A stretch of DNA of 64,000 nt from AP-15 sp963799085 (GTDB lineage Bacteria > Pseudomonadota > Alphaproteobacteria > ATCC43930 > CGMCC-115725), in the NCBI GenBank assembly GCA_963799085.1, contig CAWCWA010000020.1, positions 203,010 through 267,009 on the forward strand. Reading direction: 5' to 3'. Below are positions 44,965 through 54,786 of this stretch, in pieces (position 1 is the stretch's first letter; the number at the start of each line of letters is the position of its first letter). A program made the position numbers and the translations under genes. The notes under the pieces are model-generated. The model worked only from the letters and a program-made list of their open reading frames with translations. It searched no databases and was not told the DNA's origin.

Positions 44965-47343
44965 CAAAACCTCGTGCCAAAACTGACTCGGAACAGCTGG
45001 GTCTTGTCGAACGATTCCTTCCTCAGCGGGACCGCCAGATCGAGTCGAATCGGACCCACCGGAGACTTCCATGAGACCCCGATCCCGGCGCTGACGCGGG
45101 TGGCGGGCGATTGCAGTACCTGCGGCTGCTGCCCCGCCGGTCGAGGCCAGCTGCTCCGGCGTCAATACGATGTTGGTCGGCTCCAGATGGTAGAGCGTTC
45201 CGAAATCGGTGAATACCCGCCCGCTGAGCCCGAGTTCCTTCGGCAGGCCGAGCGGCACGCCCAGGGTCACGGAGCCGACATAATATTTTTGACCGCCGAG
45301 CGCGTCGCCGCTGACCGAATTGCGCGGGCCGATGCCGGCGCTTTGAAAACCGCGCAGATTGTCGCCGCCGACAAAGAACCGGTCCTGGATCAGGACGTCT
45401 TGCCCGCCCCAGCCGACGATGTCGCCGACCTCGCCGGTCAAGGCCAGCACCCAATCCGGGGCCACCGAATAATAGTAGCCGAAATTCACCTTGGTGCGGA
45501 CGTAATCGACGCCGAAGCCGACCCCGGCGAAATCGGTCCCGAGCGACGCGTAATAGCCGCCGGTCGGATCGATCCGGTCGTCGCGCCGGTCATAGAGCAG
45601 CACCTGGCCGATCGCCGAGGTGGCGTGGGTTCCGGCTTGCAGCGCGATGAACAGCGACGTACCGGGCTGAATGTTGGTGATGTCGTCCGACCGTGCCGTG
45701 TATTTGAGCGTCTGGCGCAAGTTATCCGAGATCTGATACCCAGTGCGCAGCGCGCCGCCATAAGAAAATTGTTGGTAGGGCGGCGTGATGCCCGAGAAGA
45801 AATTAGCCGTCGGACTGGTCTTGATTTCGAAGAGATCGATGCCGGCCGCGATGTTCTTGTCGAGAAAATACGGCTCGGTGAAGCTAAAATCGACCTGCTG
45901 CGAGCGGAGCGAAACCACGGTTCCGAGCCGCAGATCCTGGCCGCGGCCGAGAAAGTTGCGCTCGCGAATGCTGACATCGGCGAGCGGGCCGTCGCTGGTC
46001 GAGAACCCGATCCCGAACGACAATTCGCCGGTCGACTGCTCCTCGACCTCGACCGTCACCACGGTCTTGTCGGGGGCCGATCCTGGCGCATTGGTGACCT
46101 CGGCCTTTTTGAAAAACCCCAGATTCTTGATGCGCTGTTGCGAGCGCTGCATCTTGGTCGTGTTGAACGCGTCGCCCTCGACCAGTTGAAATTCGCGTCG
46201 GATCACCTTGTCGAGCGTGCGGACGTTGCCGACGATATCGATGCGCTCGACATAGACCCGCGGGCCCTCCTCGATGTCGAAGGTGATGTCGACGGTGTGG
46301 TCCTCCTTGTTGCGGGTGATCTGCGGTTTGACTTCGACAAAGGCATAGCCGCGATTGCCGAGCGCGTCGGTCAAGGCGGTGATCGATTTTTCGACCTGTT
46401 CGGCGTTGTACCAATCGCCCGAATGCACGCTCAACAGCGGCGTGACCGCTTCGGCCGGCAGATCCTTGAGCTTGATGTTGACGTCGATCTTGCCGAAGCG
46501 ATAGCGCTCGCCCTCGTCGAGGGTGAAGGTCAGGACGAAGCCGTTGCGGCTCGGCGTCAGCTCGGCGACCGCCGATACGACGCGGAAATCGGCATAGCCC
46601 TCGGTCAGATAGAATTTGCGCAGCAGCTCGCGGTCATAGGTGACGCGGTCGGGATCATAGCTGTCGTCGGTGGTCAAGAAGCGATACCACCGGCTCTCCT
46701 TCGTCTGGATCACGCCGCGCAACTTGCCTTCGCTGAAGGCGCGGTTGCCGACAAAATTGATGCTGCGAATTCCAGTGAACTCACCCTCGTTGATTTCGAA
46801 GACGAGATCGACCCGGTTCTCCGAAAGCTGGATCACCTTGGGTTCGACGGTGGCGCCGAACCTGCCGTGCCGGCGGTAGAGATCAAGGATGCGCTTCACG
46901 TCGTTTTGGACCCGTGTGCGGGTATAGACGACGCGCGGGCGCAGCCGGATTTCGGAGGTCAGGTCCTTTTCGTCGATCTTGCGGTTACCCTCGAAGGCGA
47001 TGCGGTTGATGATCGGGTTCTCGACGACCTTGACGACAAGAGTGTTGCCGACCCGGTCCAATTTCACATCGGCGAAGAGACCCGTGGCGAACAAATCCTT
47101 CAATGATTTGTCGATCTTCTCGTTGTCCCACGCATCGCCCGGCTGGATCGAGAGATAGGAACGGATCGTCTCCGGTTCGATCCGTTGCGCGCCCTCGATC
47201 CGGATGTCCCCGACCACGCCACCGGGCGCCTGCGGCGTTGGCGCGCGACCGCCCGATTGCGCCAGCGCGGGTCCCGAAAACCCGGCCGCCAGAAGCACGC
47301 CAAACACCATCCACAGCAGCGAACTCAAACAGCTGCGATGCAA
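44964..47343 (-). CDS. bamA: Outer-membrane protein assembly factor BamA, frameshifted near 45120
   Basis: Five POTRA domains (first GDIRIEGAQRIEPETIRSYL) and a 16-strand Omp85 barrel. The signal peptide is near the start (LLWMVFGVLLAAGFSGPALAQ). The VRGF-like motif appears as GGDNLRGFQSAGIGPRN. After ...ASTGGAAAAG the frame slips near 45118-45125. The correct end is VLQSPATRVSAGIGVSWKSP and IRLDLAVPLRKESFDKTQLF, finishing RVSFGTRF (terminal Phe required for barrel assembly) at TGA 44966-44964. The uncorrected frame creates a false BamA-Skp-LpxD-FabZ ORF of 1538 codons. Confidence 0.94.
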
Positions 47344-47391
47344 GATCCCCCTACCCCCACTGGCAGCCGGTCCCCCGAAGCTGCGCGGTGC

Positions 47392-48531
47392 TCAGGTCAC
47401 CAGCCCTTTCAACCACGTCCAGACGCCCCAATGGGCGAGGTCGTTCGTGGTGGCGAAGACCATCAACGTGAGCACCAACGCCAAACCGATGCGAAAGCCG
47501 TATTCCTGGGCCTTCTGACCCAAGGGCCTGCCGCGCACCGCCTCGGCTGCGTAGAACAGCAGGTGGCCGCCGTCGAGCACCGGCACCGGGAACAGGTTGA
47601 TCAGCCCGAGATTGATCGACAGCACCGCCATGAACCATAGCAGCGACACGGCCCCGCCTTGCGCCACCTCGCCGGACATCTGGGCGATACGGAGCGGTCC
47701 GCCGAGTTCGTCGGTGCCGCGTATGCCGATCACGATCTGCCACACCGCCTTCAAGGTCGCCGTCGTCAGGTTCCACGTCTCGGCGCCGGCCTGGAAGAGC
47801 GCTGTCGCCGGGTCGCGCCGGACATAGTCCATGCCGTTGCGGGAGATGCCGAGAAGGCCGATTTCATAATGGTTGCCGAACCGGTCGGTCAGTTCGGTCC
47901 GTTTCGGCGTGACCGCGAGGCTGACCTTGCCGCCGTCGCGCCGCACCACGAGGGTCATCGGCGCGCCAGGATTGAGCCGCACGGCCTGCTGCAAATCCTC
48001 GAAGCGCTGGATCGGCTGCCCGTCGATGCTGGCGATCACGTCGCCGGGACGGATGCCGGCCGCTTCGGCGGCGCTGCCCGGCTGCACCTGGCCGACCTCG
48101 GGCGGCGTGAAGGGTTGCCCGTAGGTGGCGAACACGCCGGCCAGAACGACGATCGCGAACAGAAAATTCGCGGCTGGTCCCGCCGCGACGATCGCCGCGC
48201 GCTGGCCGAGCCGCTTATAGTGGAACGAGACTTCGCGGTCGGCCGGGCTCATCTTCGCCAAGCCGGCGATCGGCATGCCCGAACTCGGGTCGCTGTCGCC
48301 GAACATCTTGACGTAGCCGCCGAGCGGGATTGCGCTGAACTTCCAGCGGGTCCCGGCGCGGTCCCACCAACCGAACAGTTCCGGGCCGAAGCCGATCGAA
48401 AACACTTCGACCCGCACCCGGTTCCAACGCGCAATGAAATAGTGGCCAAACTCGTGAACAAACACGAGCACGGTCAAAACCAGTAGAAATGGGATGATGT
48501 AACTCAACCCCGAATGTAAAAACGCGATCAT
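47392..48531 (-). CDS. rseP: Site-2 intramembrane metalloprotease RseP
   Basis: 379 residues. The zinc site HEFGH lies in VFVHEFGHYFIARWNRV near residue 30, the second motif is NLFPVPVLDGGHLLFYA, and one PDZ domain sits between them (VQPGSAAEAAGIRPGDVIAS). Four transmembrane segments. Cleaves anti-sigma factors and remnant signal peptides within the membrane. Intact. Its ATG overlaps the dxr stop. bamA follows after about 50 bases. Confidence 0.95.
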   Translation of the reverse strand: MIAFLHSGLSYIIPFLLVLTVLVFVHEFGHYFIARWNRVRVEVFSIGFGPELFGWWDRAGTRWKFSAIPLGGYVKMFGDSDPSSGMPIAGLAKMSPADREVSFHYKRLGQRAAIVAAGPAANFLFAIVVLAGVFATYGQPFTPPEVGQVQPGSAAEAAGIRPGDVIASIDGQPIQRFEDLQQAVRLNPGAPMTLVVRRDGGKVSLAVTPKRTELTDRFGNHYEIGLLGISRNGMDYVRRDPATALFQAGAETWNLTTATLKAVWQIVIGIRGTDELGGPLRIAQMSGEVAQGGAVSLLWFMAVLSINLGLINLFPVPVLDGGHLLFYAAEAVRGRPLGQKAQEYGFRIGLALVLTLMVFATTNDLAHWGVWTWLKGLVT

Positions 48532-49748
48532 CGTAAACCCATTGCTGCAACAGTATACTGGGTTTTGTTAGAACGCGACAGACCCGCCGCGACTTCCCGC
48601 GCCGACCTGTCGAAGTTGTAGACGTCGTCGAGCGATTTAAGCGCGCCCTCGGGGATCGCCGCGAGCGTGCGCTCGACCGTCTCGACGATGTCGAGAAAGC
48701 CGATCCGGCCTTCGAGAAAGGCGTGGACGGCGGTTTCGTTGGCGGCGTTGAGCACGGTCGGCGCGCCGCCGCCGCTGACGAGCGCCTCGCGCGCCACCCG
48801 CAGCGCCGGAAACCGCTCTTCGTCCGGCGCCTCGAAGGTCAGCCGGCCGATCGCCGCCAGATCGAGCCGCTTGGTCGGCGTCTCGATGCGGTCCGGCCAG
48901 GCCAACGCATAGGCGATCGGGGTCCGCATGTCGGGCGAGCCCAGCTGCGCCAGCACCGAGCCGTCGCGATAGACCACCGCGCCATGGACGATCGACTGCG
49001 GGTGAACGACGATATCGACCTGTTCGAGCGGCAGCTGGAACAGGTGATGCGCCTCGATCAATTCGAGACCCTTGTTCATCATCGTCGCCGAATCGACCGA
49101 GATCTTGGCGCCCATGCTCCAATTGGGATGCGCCACCGCCTGTTCCGGGGTCACCCGGCGCATCTCCTCGAACGGGCGCTCGCGAAACGGCCCGCCGCTC
49201 GCGGTCAGGATGATCCGCTCGATCGTGTCGGCGCGGCTGCGATCGAAGCACTGCCAGATGGCATTGTGCTCGCTGTCGACCGGAAGCAGGGTAGCGCCGC
49301 AGCGGCTGACCTCCTGCATGACGAGAGCACCGGCGCAGACCAGGACCTCCTTGTTGGCGAAGGCGACGATGGCGCCGCGCCGGATCGCCGCCAAGGTCGG
49401 GGCGAGCCCGGCTGCGCCGACGATGCCCGCCATGACCCAATCGGCCGGCCGGTCGGCGGCCTCGACCAGCGCCTCAGCGCCGCAGGCGGTCTCGATCCCG
49501 GTCCCGACGAGAGCCTCCTTCAGCGCCGGGTAATGGATCGGGTCGGCGATCGCGGCAAACCGCGCGCGCAGCGCGACCGCCTGCTCGGCAAGCCGCGCCG
49601 GGTTGCGGTTGGCGGTCAACGCCTCGACGACAAACGCCTCGGGGTTGCGCAGCAGCAGATCGACGGTATTCTGCCCGACCGAGCCGGTCGAGCCGAGGAT
49701 CGTGACCCGCCGCACCCCGCCATTTAGCGGGGCAAAGTCAGGGCTCAT
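48528..49748 (-). CDS. dxr: 1-deoxy-D-xylulose-5-phosphate reductoisomerase
   Basis: 406 residues. Second step of the MEP isoprenoid pathway, NADPH-dependent. VTILGSTGSVGQNTVDLL binds the cofactor. AFANKEVLVCAGALVM, LLPVDSEHNAIWQC (metal ligands), ILTASGGPFRE, HPNWSMGAKISVDSATMMNKG and VLNAANETAVHAFL are intact. The ATG at 49748 overlaps the cdsA stop; a TTG at 49754 is in frame but less likely. Provides isoprenoid units for UppS in the same cluster. Confidence 0.96.
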   Translation of the reverse strand: MSPDFAPLNGGVRRVTILGSTGSVGQNTVDLLLRNPEAFVVEALTANRNPARLAEQAVALRARFAAIADPIHYPALKEALVGTGIETACGAEALVEAADRPADWVMAGIVGAAGLAPTLAAIRRGAIVAFANKEVLVCAGALVMQEVSRCGATLLPVDSEHNAIWQCFDRSRADTIERIILTASGGPFRERPFEEMRRVTPEQAVAHPNWSMGAKISVDSATMMNKGLELIEAHHLFQLPLEQVDIVVHPQSIVHGAVVYRDGSVLAQLGSPDMRTPIAYALAWPDRIETPTKRLDLAAIGRLTFEAPDEERFPALRVAREALVSGGGAPTVLNAANETAVHAFLEGRIGFLDIVETVERTLAAIPEGALKSLDDVYNFDRSAREVAAGLSRSNKTQYTVAAMGLR

Positions 49749-50539
49749 GGCCAATCCAGCACGCTGCGCCCGCCGATCACGGTCAGCAACGCCACCGCCG
49801 GGGCGACGGCAAGAAGACCGTCGAGCCGGTCGAGCAGGCCGCCGTGTCCCGGAATGAGACCGCTCGTGTCTTTCACGCCGAACCTGCGCTTCGCCAAGGA
49901 CTCGGCAAGATCACCCAACTGTTCGACAATCGCAAGCGCCGCGCTCAGCAGCACCAGCGGCAGCGCCGCCGGGACGCCGAGCCATTCCGCGGTCGCCCAG
50001 CCGACAAGCGCCGCGCAGAGGACGCCGCCCGCGAGCCCGGCCCAGGTCTTGCGCGGGCTCCAGCGCGGCGCCAGGCGCGGGCCTCCCAGCGACCGGCCGG
50101 CCGCATAGGCGCCTATGTCGGTCGCCCACACCACCGCCAGGAGCCACAGCAGCGTGGGCCGCCCGTCCGTGCCTTCGCCGGCAAGCCATAAGAGGCAGAC
50201 GCAAGGGATCGCAACCCACAACGCGCCGAAGGCGGTCCAGCGCGGCGCGGGGTTCGGCGTGCGTCGCGCTACCCAGAACACCAAGCCCGCGCCGAGCAGT
50301 GCCGAGAGGACCGCGAGCCAGACCGTCGCCAACGCCGCGATCGCCACCGTCGCCAGCACGACGCCGACGAGCACGAGGTCGCTGGTCCTCGACCGGCCGC
50401 GGTGGCAGAGCCGGCCCCATTCCCACGCCATCACCGCGCTCGCCACTGCGGTCAAGAGCGGCAGCCAGGGCGAACCAAACCAGACTGCGGCGATCGGCAA
50501 CGGCGCCAATGCCAGCGCCGAGAGCACGCGCAGCCGCAA
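49745..50539 (-). CDS. cdsA: Phosphatidate cytidylyltransferase
   Basis: About 264 residues. Makes CDP-diacylglycerol from phosphatidate. Multiple membrane helices; the C-terminal signature SPRKTWAGLAGG, then RRFGVKDTSGLIPGHGGLLDRLDGL is diagnostic of the family. The start is uncertain: TTG 50539 gives the sequence LRLRVLSALALAPLP, with GGAGGGA directly before it; GTG 50527 is an alternative. The open frame upstream into uppS is a consequence of the uppS frameshifts. Confidence 0.9.
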   Translation of the reverse strand: MRLRVLSALALAPLPIAAVWFGSPWLPLLTAVASAVMAWEWGRLCHRGRSRTSDLVLVGVVLATVAIAALATVWLAVLSALLGAGLVFWVARRTPNPAPRWTAFGALWVAIPCVCLLWLAGEGTDGRPTLLWLLAVVWATDIGAYAAGRSLGGPRLAPRWSPRKTWAGLAGGVLCAALVGWATAEWLGVPAALPLVLLSAALAIVEQLGDLAESLAKRRFGVKDTSGLIPGHGGLLDRLDGLLAVAPAVALLTVIGGRSVLDWP

Positions 50540-50549
50540 TCCCTCCGCT

Positions 50550-51295
50550 TCAGCGCGAGCCAAGCGATGCTCCGTAGCGGCGTTCCCGGCCACAATACTC
50601 GTCGATCGCCCGTTCGAGATCGGCCTTGGCGAAATCCGGCCACAGCGTCTTGGTGAAGACCAGCTCGGAATAGGCGCACTGCCACAAGCAGGAAATTGCT
50701 GATGCGCTGCTCGCCGCTGGTGCGGATCAATAAATCGGGATCCGGCAGGTCGACGGTGAACAGATGGCGCGCGAGGCAATCCTCGTCGATCGCGTCGACC
50801 GCAGCCGCCCGGCCGCCGCCTGCTCGGCGATGCGCCCGCACCGCGTTGACGATCTCGGCGCGGCCGCCATAGGACAACGCGATCGTCAAGATTCAGCGCG
50901 TCGTTGCCGCGGGTCAGCTCCTCGGCATGCTCGATCAGGCTGACGATGTCGGGCGCGAGGCGGGCGAGCTGCCCGATCACCTTGAGGCGAACCCCGTTGC
51001 GGTGCAGTTCGGCGATCTCGCCGCACAAATAATGGCGCAGCAGCGCCATCAGGTCGTGGACCTCGGCGGACGGGCGTTTCCAGTTTTCCGAGGAAAATCC
51101 GAATAGGGTCAGATAGGGGATGCGCAGTTCGCCGGCGGCGGTAACAGTGCGCCGCACCGCCTCGGCGCCGCGGCGATGGCCGGCGATGCGCGGCAGCGCG
51201 CGCGCCTTCGCCCAGCGCCCGTTCCCGTCCATGATGATCGCGATATGGCGCGGCAGCGCGCGCCCGGCCGCTGCGGCGCCGATCGGAGAAGCCAT
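50550..51295 (-). CDS. uppS: Undecaprenyl pyrophosphate synthase, two frameshifts
   Basis: cis-prenyltransferase making the C55 carrier for peptidoglycan. HIAIIMDGNGRWAKARAL (catalytic Asp), RIAGHRRGAEAVRRTV, YLTLFGFSSENWKRP are intact. A surplus base near 50888 moves the frame to TIALSYGGRAEIVNAV and PDPDLLIRTSGEQRISNFLL. Another near 50688 moves it to LWQCAYSELVFTKTLWPDF, ending ASLGSR at TGA 50552-50550. The ATG overlaps the frr stop. Confidence 0.93.
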
Positions 51296-51855
51296 CAGAC
51301 CTGAAGAATCTCCTTGTCCTTCTGCGCCAACGCCTCATCGACCCGACGCACGTAATCATCGGTCAGGTGCTGGATCTCCTGCTGCAATTTGCGCTGCTGG
51401 TCCTGCGATATCTCGCCGTCCTTTTCCTGGCGCCGCAGCACCTCGATCCCGTCGCGCCGAACGTTGCGCACCGAGACCCGGGCCTGCTCGGCGTAGCGCG
51501 CCGTCACCTTGGTCAATTCGCGCCGCCGCTCCTCGTTCAAATCGGGGATCGGGACGCGCATGACCTGGCCCTCGGTCTGCGGATTGAGCCCGAGGCCGGA
51601 TTCGCGGATCGCCTTGTCGACCGCCTTGACCATGCCGCGGTCCCAGACCTGGACCGTGATCATCCGCGGCTCCGGCACGCTGACGGTGGCGAGCTGGTTG
51701 AGCGGCATGGTGCCGCCATAGGCGGTGACCATGACCGGTTCGAGGAGGCCCGCCGAGGCGCGTCCGGTGCGCAAGCCGCCGAACTCCTTGCGCAATACCT
51801 CGATCGCGCCGTCCATCCGTCGCCGCAAATCCTTCAGCAACCCATCTTCCGACAT
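51295..51855 (-). CDS. frr: Ribosome recycling factor
   Basis: 186 residues. Splits the post-termination ribosome with EF-G. LLKDLRRRMDGAIEVLRKEF, GLRTGRASAGLLEPVMV, YGGTMPLNQLATVSVPEPRM, RKLQQEIQHLTDDYV and the domain I/II helices are typical. ATG 51855 (MSEDGLL) is preferred to upstream in-frame codons. Its TGA shares a base with the uppS ATG. Confidence 0.96.
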   Translation of the reverse strand: MSEDGLLKDLRRRMDGAIEVLRKEFGGLRTGRASAGLLEPVMVTAYGGTMPLNQLATVSVPEPRMITVQVWDRGMVKAVDKAIRESGLGLNPQTEGQVMRVPIPDLNEERRRELTKVTARYAEQARVSVRNVRRDGIEVLRRQEKDGEISQDQQRKLQQEIQHLTDDYVRRVDEALAQKDKEILQV

Positions 51856-51895
51856 GGCCGCTTCTCCCTGTCGATGCCGAACCTTCGTCGCCGGC

Positions 51896-52636
51896 TCAGC
51901 GCGGTTCGCCCCCGCCCGATCCGTCGATGATCGTGTAGCGGCCGGCACCGCGCACCACATCGGCAAAGCCGCCGCTCTCGTAGATTGAAAATACCAGGAT
52001 TGGTATGCCGTTCTCGCGCGCCAACGAGATCGCCGATGCGTCCATCACCTGCAGGTCGCGCGCCAGCACCTCGCGGTAGTCGAGGCGTTCGTACCGCCGC
52101 GCGCCCGGCACCCGCATCGGGTCGGCGCTGTACACCCCATCGACCTTGGTCGCCTTGAGGAGCGCGTCGCAGCCCATCTCGGACGCGCGCAGCGCCGCCG
52201 CCGTATCGGTCGTGAAGAAAGGGTTGCCGGTGCCGGCGGCGAAGATCACCACACGCTTCTTTTCGAGGTGGCGCAACGCCCGCCGGCGGATATAGGGCTC
52301 GCAGATCGCCTGCATCGAGATCGCCGATTGCACGCGCGTCGAAACCCCGCGCCGTTCGAGCTCGCTCTGCACGGCGAGCGAATTTATGACCGTCGCCAGC
52401 ATGCCCATATAATCGGCCGAAGCGCGCTCCATCCCGTCGGCCGCCGCCGAGACGCCACGAAAGATGTTGCCGCCGCCGATCACCAGGCACAATTCAGCGC
52501 CGAGCGCGTGCACCGCTTGGATCTCGTCCGCGACCTGCCCGATCATCGCCGGGTCGAGCCCGGATTCTCGCCCGCCCATCAGCGCCTCGCCCGACACCTT
52601 CAACAGGACACGGCGATACCTCAACTCGGCTGGCAT
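51896..52636 (-). CDS. pyrH: UMP kinase
   Basis: 246 residues. Phosphorylates UMP to UDP, feeding UDP-sugar supply for cell wall and lipid A. RRVLLKVSGEALMGGRE, CLVIGGGNIFRGVSAA, DYMGMLATVINSLAVQ, FAAGTGNPFFTTDTAAALRA and KVDGVYSADP are diagnostic amino-acid-kinase-fold motifs. Start at ATG 52636 (MPAELRYRRV). The upstream open frame overlaps tsf in another frame and is not coding. Confidence 0.95.
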   Translation of the reverse strand: MPAELRYRRVLLKVSGEALMGGRESGLDPAMIGQVADEIQAVHALGAELCLVIGGGNIFRGVSAAADGMERASADYMGMLATVINSLAVQSELERRGVSTRVQSAISMQAICEPYIRRRALRHLEKKRVVIFAAGTGNPFFTTDTAAALRASEMGCDALLKATKVDGVYSADPMRVPGARRYERLDYREVLARDLQVMDASAISLARENGIPILVFSIYESGGFADVVRGAGRYTIIDGSGGGEPR

Positions 52637-52754
52637 CGGAACTGGCTCACTTGGTTGGCGCATCGGGAGCAGCCGCAACATACAGCAAACCACGCCCGGC
52701 GTCGCCGGTTGCGATGGCCGGGCAGGGATATGCCGGTTGCCGGCGCGGGCGATG

Positions 52755-53681
52755 TCAGCGATCGAGCTGGGCGGCGACCTCGGCGGCGAAATCGGAACGC
52801 GGGCGCTCGATACCCTCGCCCAGCGCGAAGCGGGCGAAGCCCTTGAGCGTGATCGGCGCCCCGGCCGCCTTCGCCGCATCCTCGACGACCTTCGCGATCT
52901 TGCGCTCCTGGTCGACGACGAAAATCTGCTCGAGCAGCACGACCTCTTCGTAGAATTTGCGCAGCCGCCCCTCGACCATGCGCTCGACGATGCCCTCGGC
53001 CTTGCCGCTGTCGCGCGCCTGCTCGCGCAACACGTCGCGCTCGCGGTCGAGGGCGGCGGGCGGCACCGAGGCGATGTCGAGATATTGCGGGTTGGCGGCG
53101 GCGACATGCATCGCGAGCTGCTTGCCGAGTTCGGCCAATGCCGCGGCCGACGCCTTCGATCCCAGCGCCACGACGACGCCGATCTTGCCGATGCCGGGCC
53201 CCAGCGCATTGTGCACATAGGAAAAGGCGCCGCCCTCCTCGACCGAGAGCCGCTTGACGCGGCGCAACACGATGTTCTCGCCGATCGTCGCGATCAGCTG
53301 GGTCAGTTCGGCTTCGACAGTGCGGCCCGCACCCGGAAACGGCATCTGCAGCAATAATTCGAGGGCGCCGTCGCCCGCTACCGCAAGTTCGCCCAGGATC
53401 TGGACAAAGCTCTGGAAATCCTTGTTGCGGGCGACAAAATCGGTTTCCGAATTGACCTCGACGAGAGCGCCCGCGGAGCCCTTGGTCGCCACCCCGACCA
53501 ACCCGTCCGCGGCGATCCGCCCGGCCCTCTTGGCGGCGGCGGCCAGCCCCTTCTTGCGCAGCCAGTCGACCGCGGCCTCGATGTCGCCGTCGCTGTCGCC
53601 GAGCGCTCGCTTGCAGTCCATCATGCCGGCGCCAGTCTTCTCGCGCAGCTCCTTCACCAGCGCCGCGGTAACCTCGGGCAT
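52755..53681 (-). CDS. tsf: Translation elongation factor Ts
   Basis: 308 residues; nucleotide exchange factor for EF-Tu. N-terminal UBA-like region VTAALVKELREKTGAGMMDC, then KRALGDSDGDIEAAVDWLRK, and TDFVARNKDFQSFV are hallmark motifs. The dimerisation subdomain and C-terminal module are intact. The order rpsB-tsf-pyrH-frr is the standard one. Confidence 0.96.
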   Translation of the reverse strand: MPEVTAALVKELREKTGAGMMDCKRALGDSDGDIEAAVDWLRKKGLAAAAKRAGRIAADGLVGVATKGSAGALVEVNSETDFVARNKDFQSFVQILGELAVAGDGALELLLQMPFPGAGRTVEAELTQLIATIGENIVLRRVKRLSVEEGGAFSYVHNALGPGIGKIGVVVALGSKASAAALAELGKQLAMHVAAANPQYLDIASVPPAALDRERDVLREQARDSGKAEGIVERMVEGRLRKFYEEVVLLEQIFVVDQERKIAKVVEDAAKAAGAPITLKGFARFALGEGIERPRSDFAAEVAAQLDR

Positions 53682-53697
53682 CGTCTTGTCCTTTCGC

Positions 53698-54612
53698 TTA
53701 TTGCGCCGGTGCCGCGGCGGGCTCCGGCTCGCGAACGCCGGCCTCAGGCTCGGGCACGCTGGCCTCCGGTCCGGGAACGCCGGCCTCAGGCTCGGGCACG
53801 CCCATCTCAGGCTCGGGAACGCCGGTCTCGCTCGCCTCGAGCGCGAATTCCTCGGCGATCTCGTCGGTCAGAACTTCGGCGGCCGGCTCCGCCCTGGCGC
53901 CGATATCGACCCCCGAAGCCGCCAGTTCGGCCTGCAGCCCGTCGAGCACCGAGTTCGCGACCAGATCGCAATAGAGATGGATCGCGCGCATCGCGTCGTC
54001 ATTGCCGGGGATCGGATAGGCGATGCCGTCGGGCGAGGAGTTCGAATCGAGGATCGCCACGACTGGGATGCGCAGGGTGTTGGCCTCGGCGACCGCGATC
54101 GCCTCCTTGTTGGTGTCGATGACGAACAGGATGTCGGGCAGCCCGCCCATTTCCTTGATGCCGCCGAGCGCGCGTTCGAGCTTGTCTCGGCTGCGGTTCA
54201 GCTCCAGAAGCTCGCGCTTGGTCAGCCCCGAGGTTTCCTGGCCGGACCGCTCCTCCAATTCGCGCAGCCGCTTGATCGACTGCGAGATCGTCTTGAAGTT
54301 GGTCAGCATGCCGCCGAGCCAGCGATAGTTGACGTAGTACTGGCCGCAGCGTTTGGCGGCCTCGGCGACCGGCTCCTGCGCCTGGCGTTTGGTGCCGACC
54401 AGCAGCACCCGGCCGCCGCCGGCGACGACGTCGCGGATCGCCTGCAGCCCCTGGTGCAGCATCGGCACGGTCTGCTCGAGGTCGATGACGTGGATCCCGT
54501 TGCGCGCGCCGAAAATGTATGGCGACATTTTCGGGTTCCAGCGGCGCGTGTGGTGGCCGAAATGCACGCCGGCTTCGAGAAGCTGGCGCATCGTGTAGGT
54601 GGGCATCGTCAT
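53698..54612 (-). CDS. rpsB: Ribosomal protein S2 with a repetitive C-terminal tail
   Basis: 304 residues. MTMPTYTMRQLLEAGVHFGH, PKMSPYIFGARNGIHVIDL, VNYRWLGGMLTNFKTI, FVIDTNKEAIAVAEANTL and PIPGNDDAMRAI are S2 signatures. AAGGA precedes ATG 54612. S2 proteins of many alphaproteobacteria carry acidic Ala-rich tails; here the tail holds a seven-residue tandem repeat (VPEPEAG, VPGPEAS, VPEPEAG, VPEPEMG) encoded by 21-base units at 53735-53839. Confidence 0.95.
   Translation of the reverse strand: MTMPTYTMRQLLEAGVHFGHHTRRWNPKMSPYIFGARNGIHVIDLEQTVPMLHQGLQAIRDVVAGGGRVLLVGTKRQAQEPVAEAAKRCGQYYVNYRWLGGMLTNFKTISQSIKRLRELEERSGQETSGLTKRELLELNRSRDKLERALGGIKEMGGLPDILFVIDTNKEAIAVAEANTLRIPVVAILDSNSSPDGIAYPIPGNDDAMRAIHLYCDLVANSVLDGLQAELAASGVDIGARAEPAAEVLTDEIAEEFALEASETGVPEPEMGVPEPEAGVPGPEASVPEPEAGVREPEPAAAPAQ
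53735..53839 (-). repeat. 21-bp tandem repeat in the rpsB 3' end
   Basis: Units starting at 53735, 53756, 53777, 53798 and (partial) 53819 share ACGCC(T/G)GCCTC-type sequence and encode VPEPEAG-like heptapeptides. Copies 1 and 3 are identical. A variable number between strains is expected. Confidence 0.85.
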
Positions 54613-54786
54613 GATCGGTCCTTTCTCCGGTTCTGCCGCCGCAAGGATTATCGGCGCCGCCCTGAAGACGACGACCGACACCGGAGCGGTCCCGCGCCCG
54701 GATCAATCCGCGCGACGCGACCGCAGCCCTGCGTGAGGTTTCTGCTGTTACTTACGGTGCGGGCGCTCTGATGGCAAGCTCCGGGC

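Noticed and set aside
44974..47106. 710-codon plus-strand ORF opposite bamA
   Set aside because: Complementary-frame shadow of bamA codon bias; no domain pattern, no ribosome site.
42727..47343. A single 1538-residue protein combining BamA, Skp, LpxD and FabZ
   Set aside because: Each junction follows a one-base shift, and the normal stop and start codons overlap in the alternative frame, so four separate genes are meant.
49745..51295. UppS-CdsA fusion protein of 516 residues
   Set aside because: The middle of this frame is nonsense; the true UppS sequence continues in two other frames to a stop at 50552-50550, so the fusion is an indel effect.
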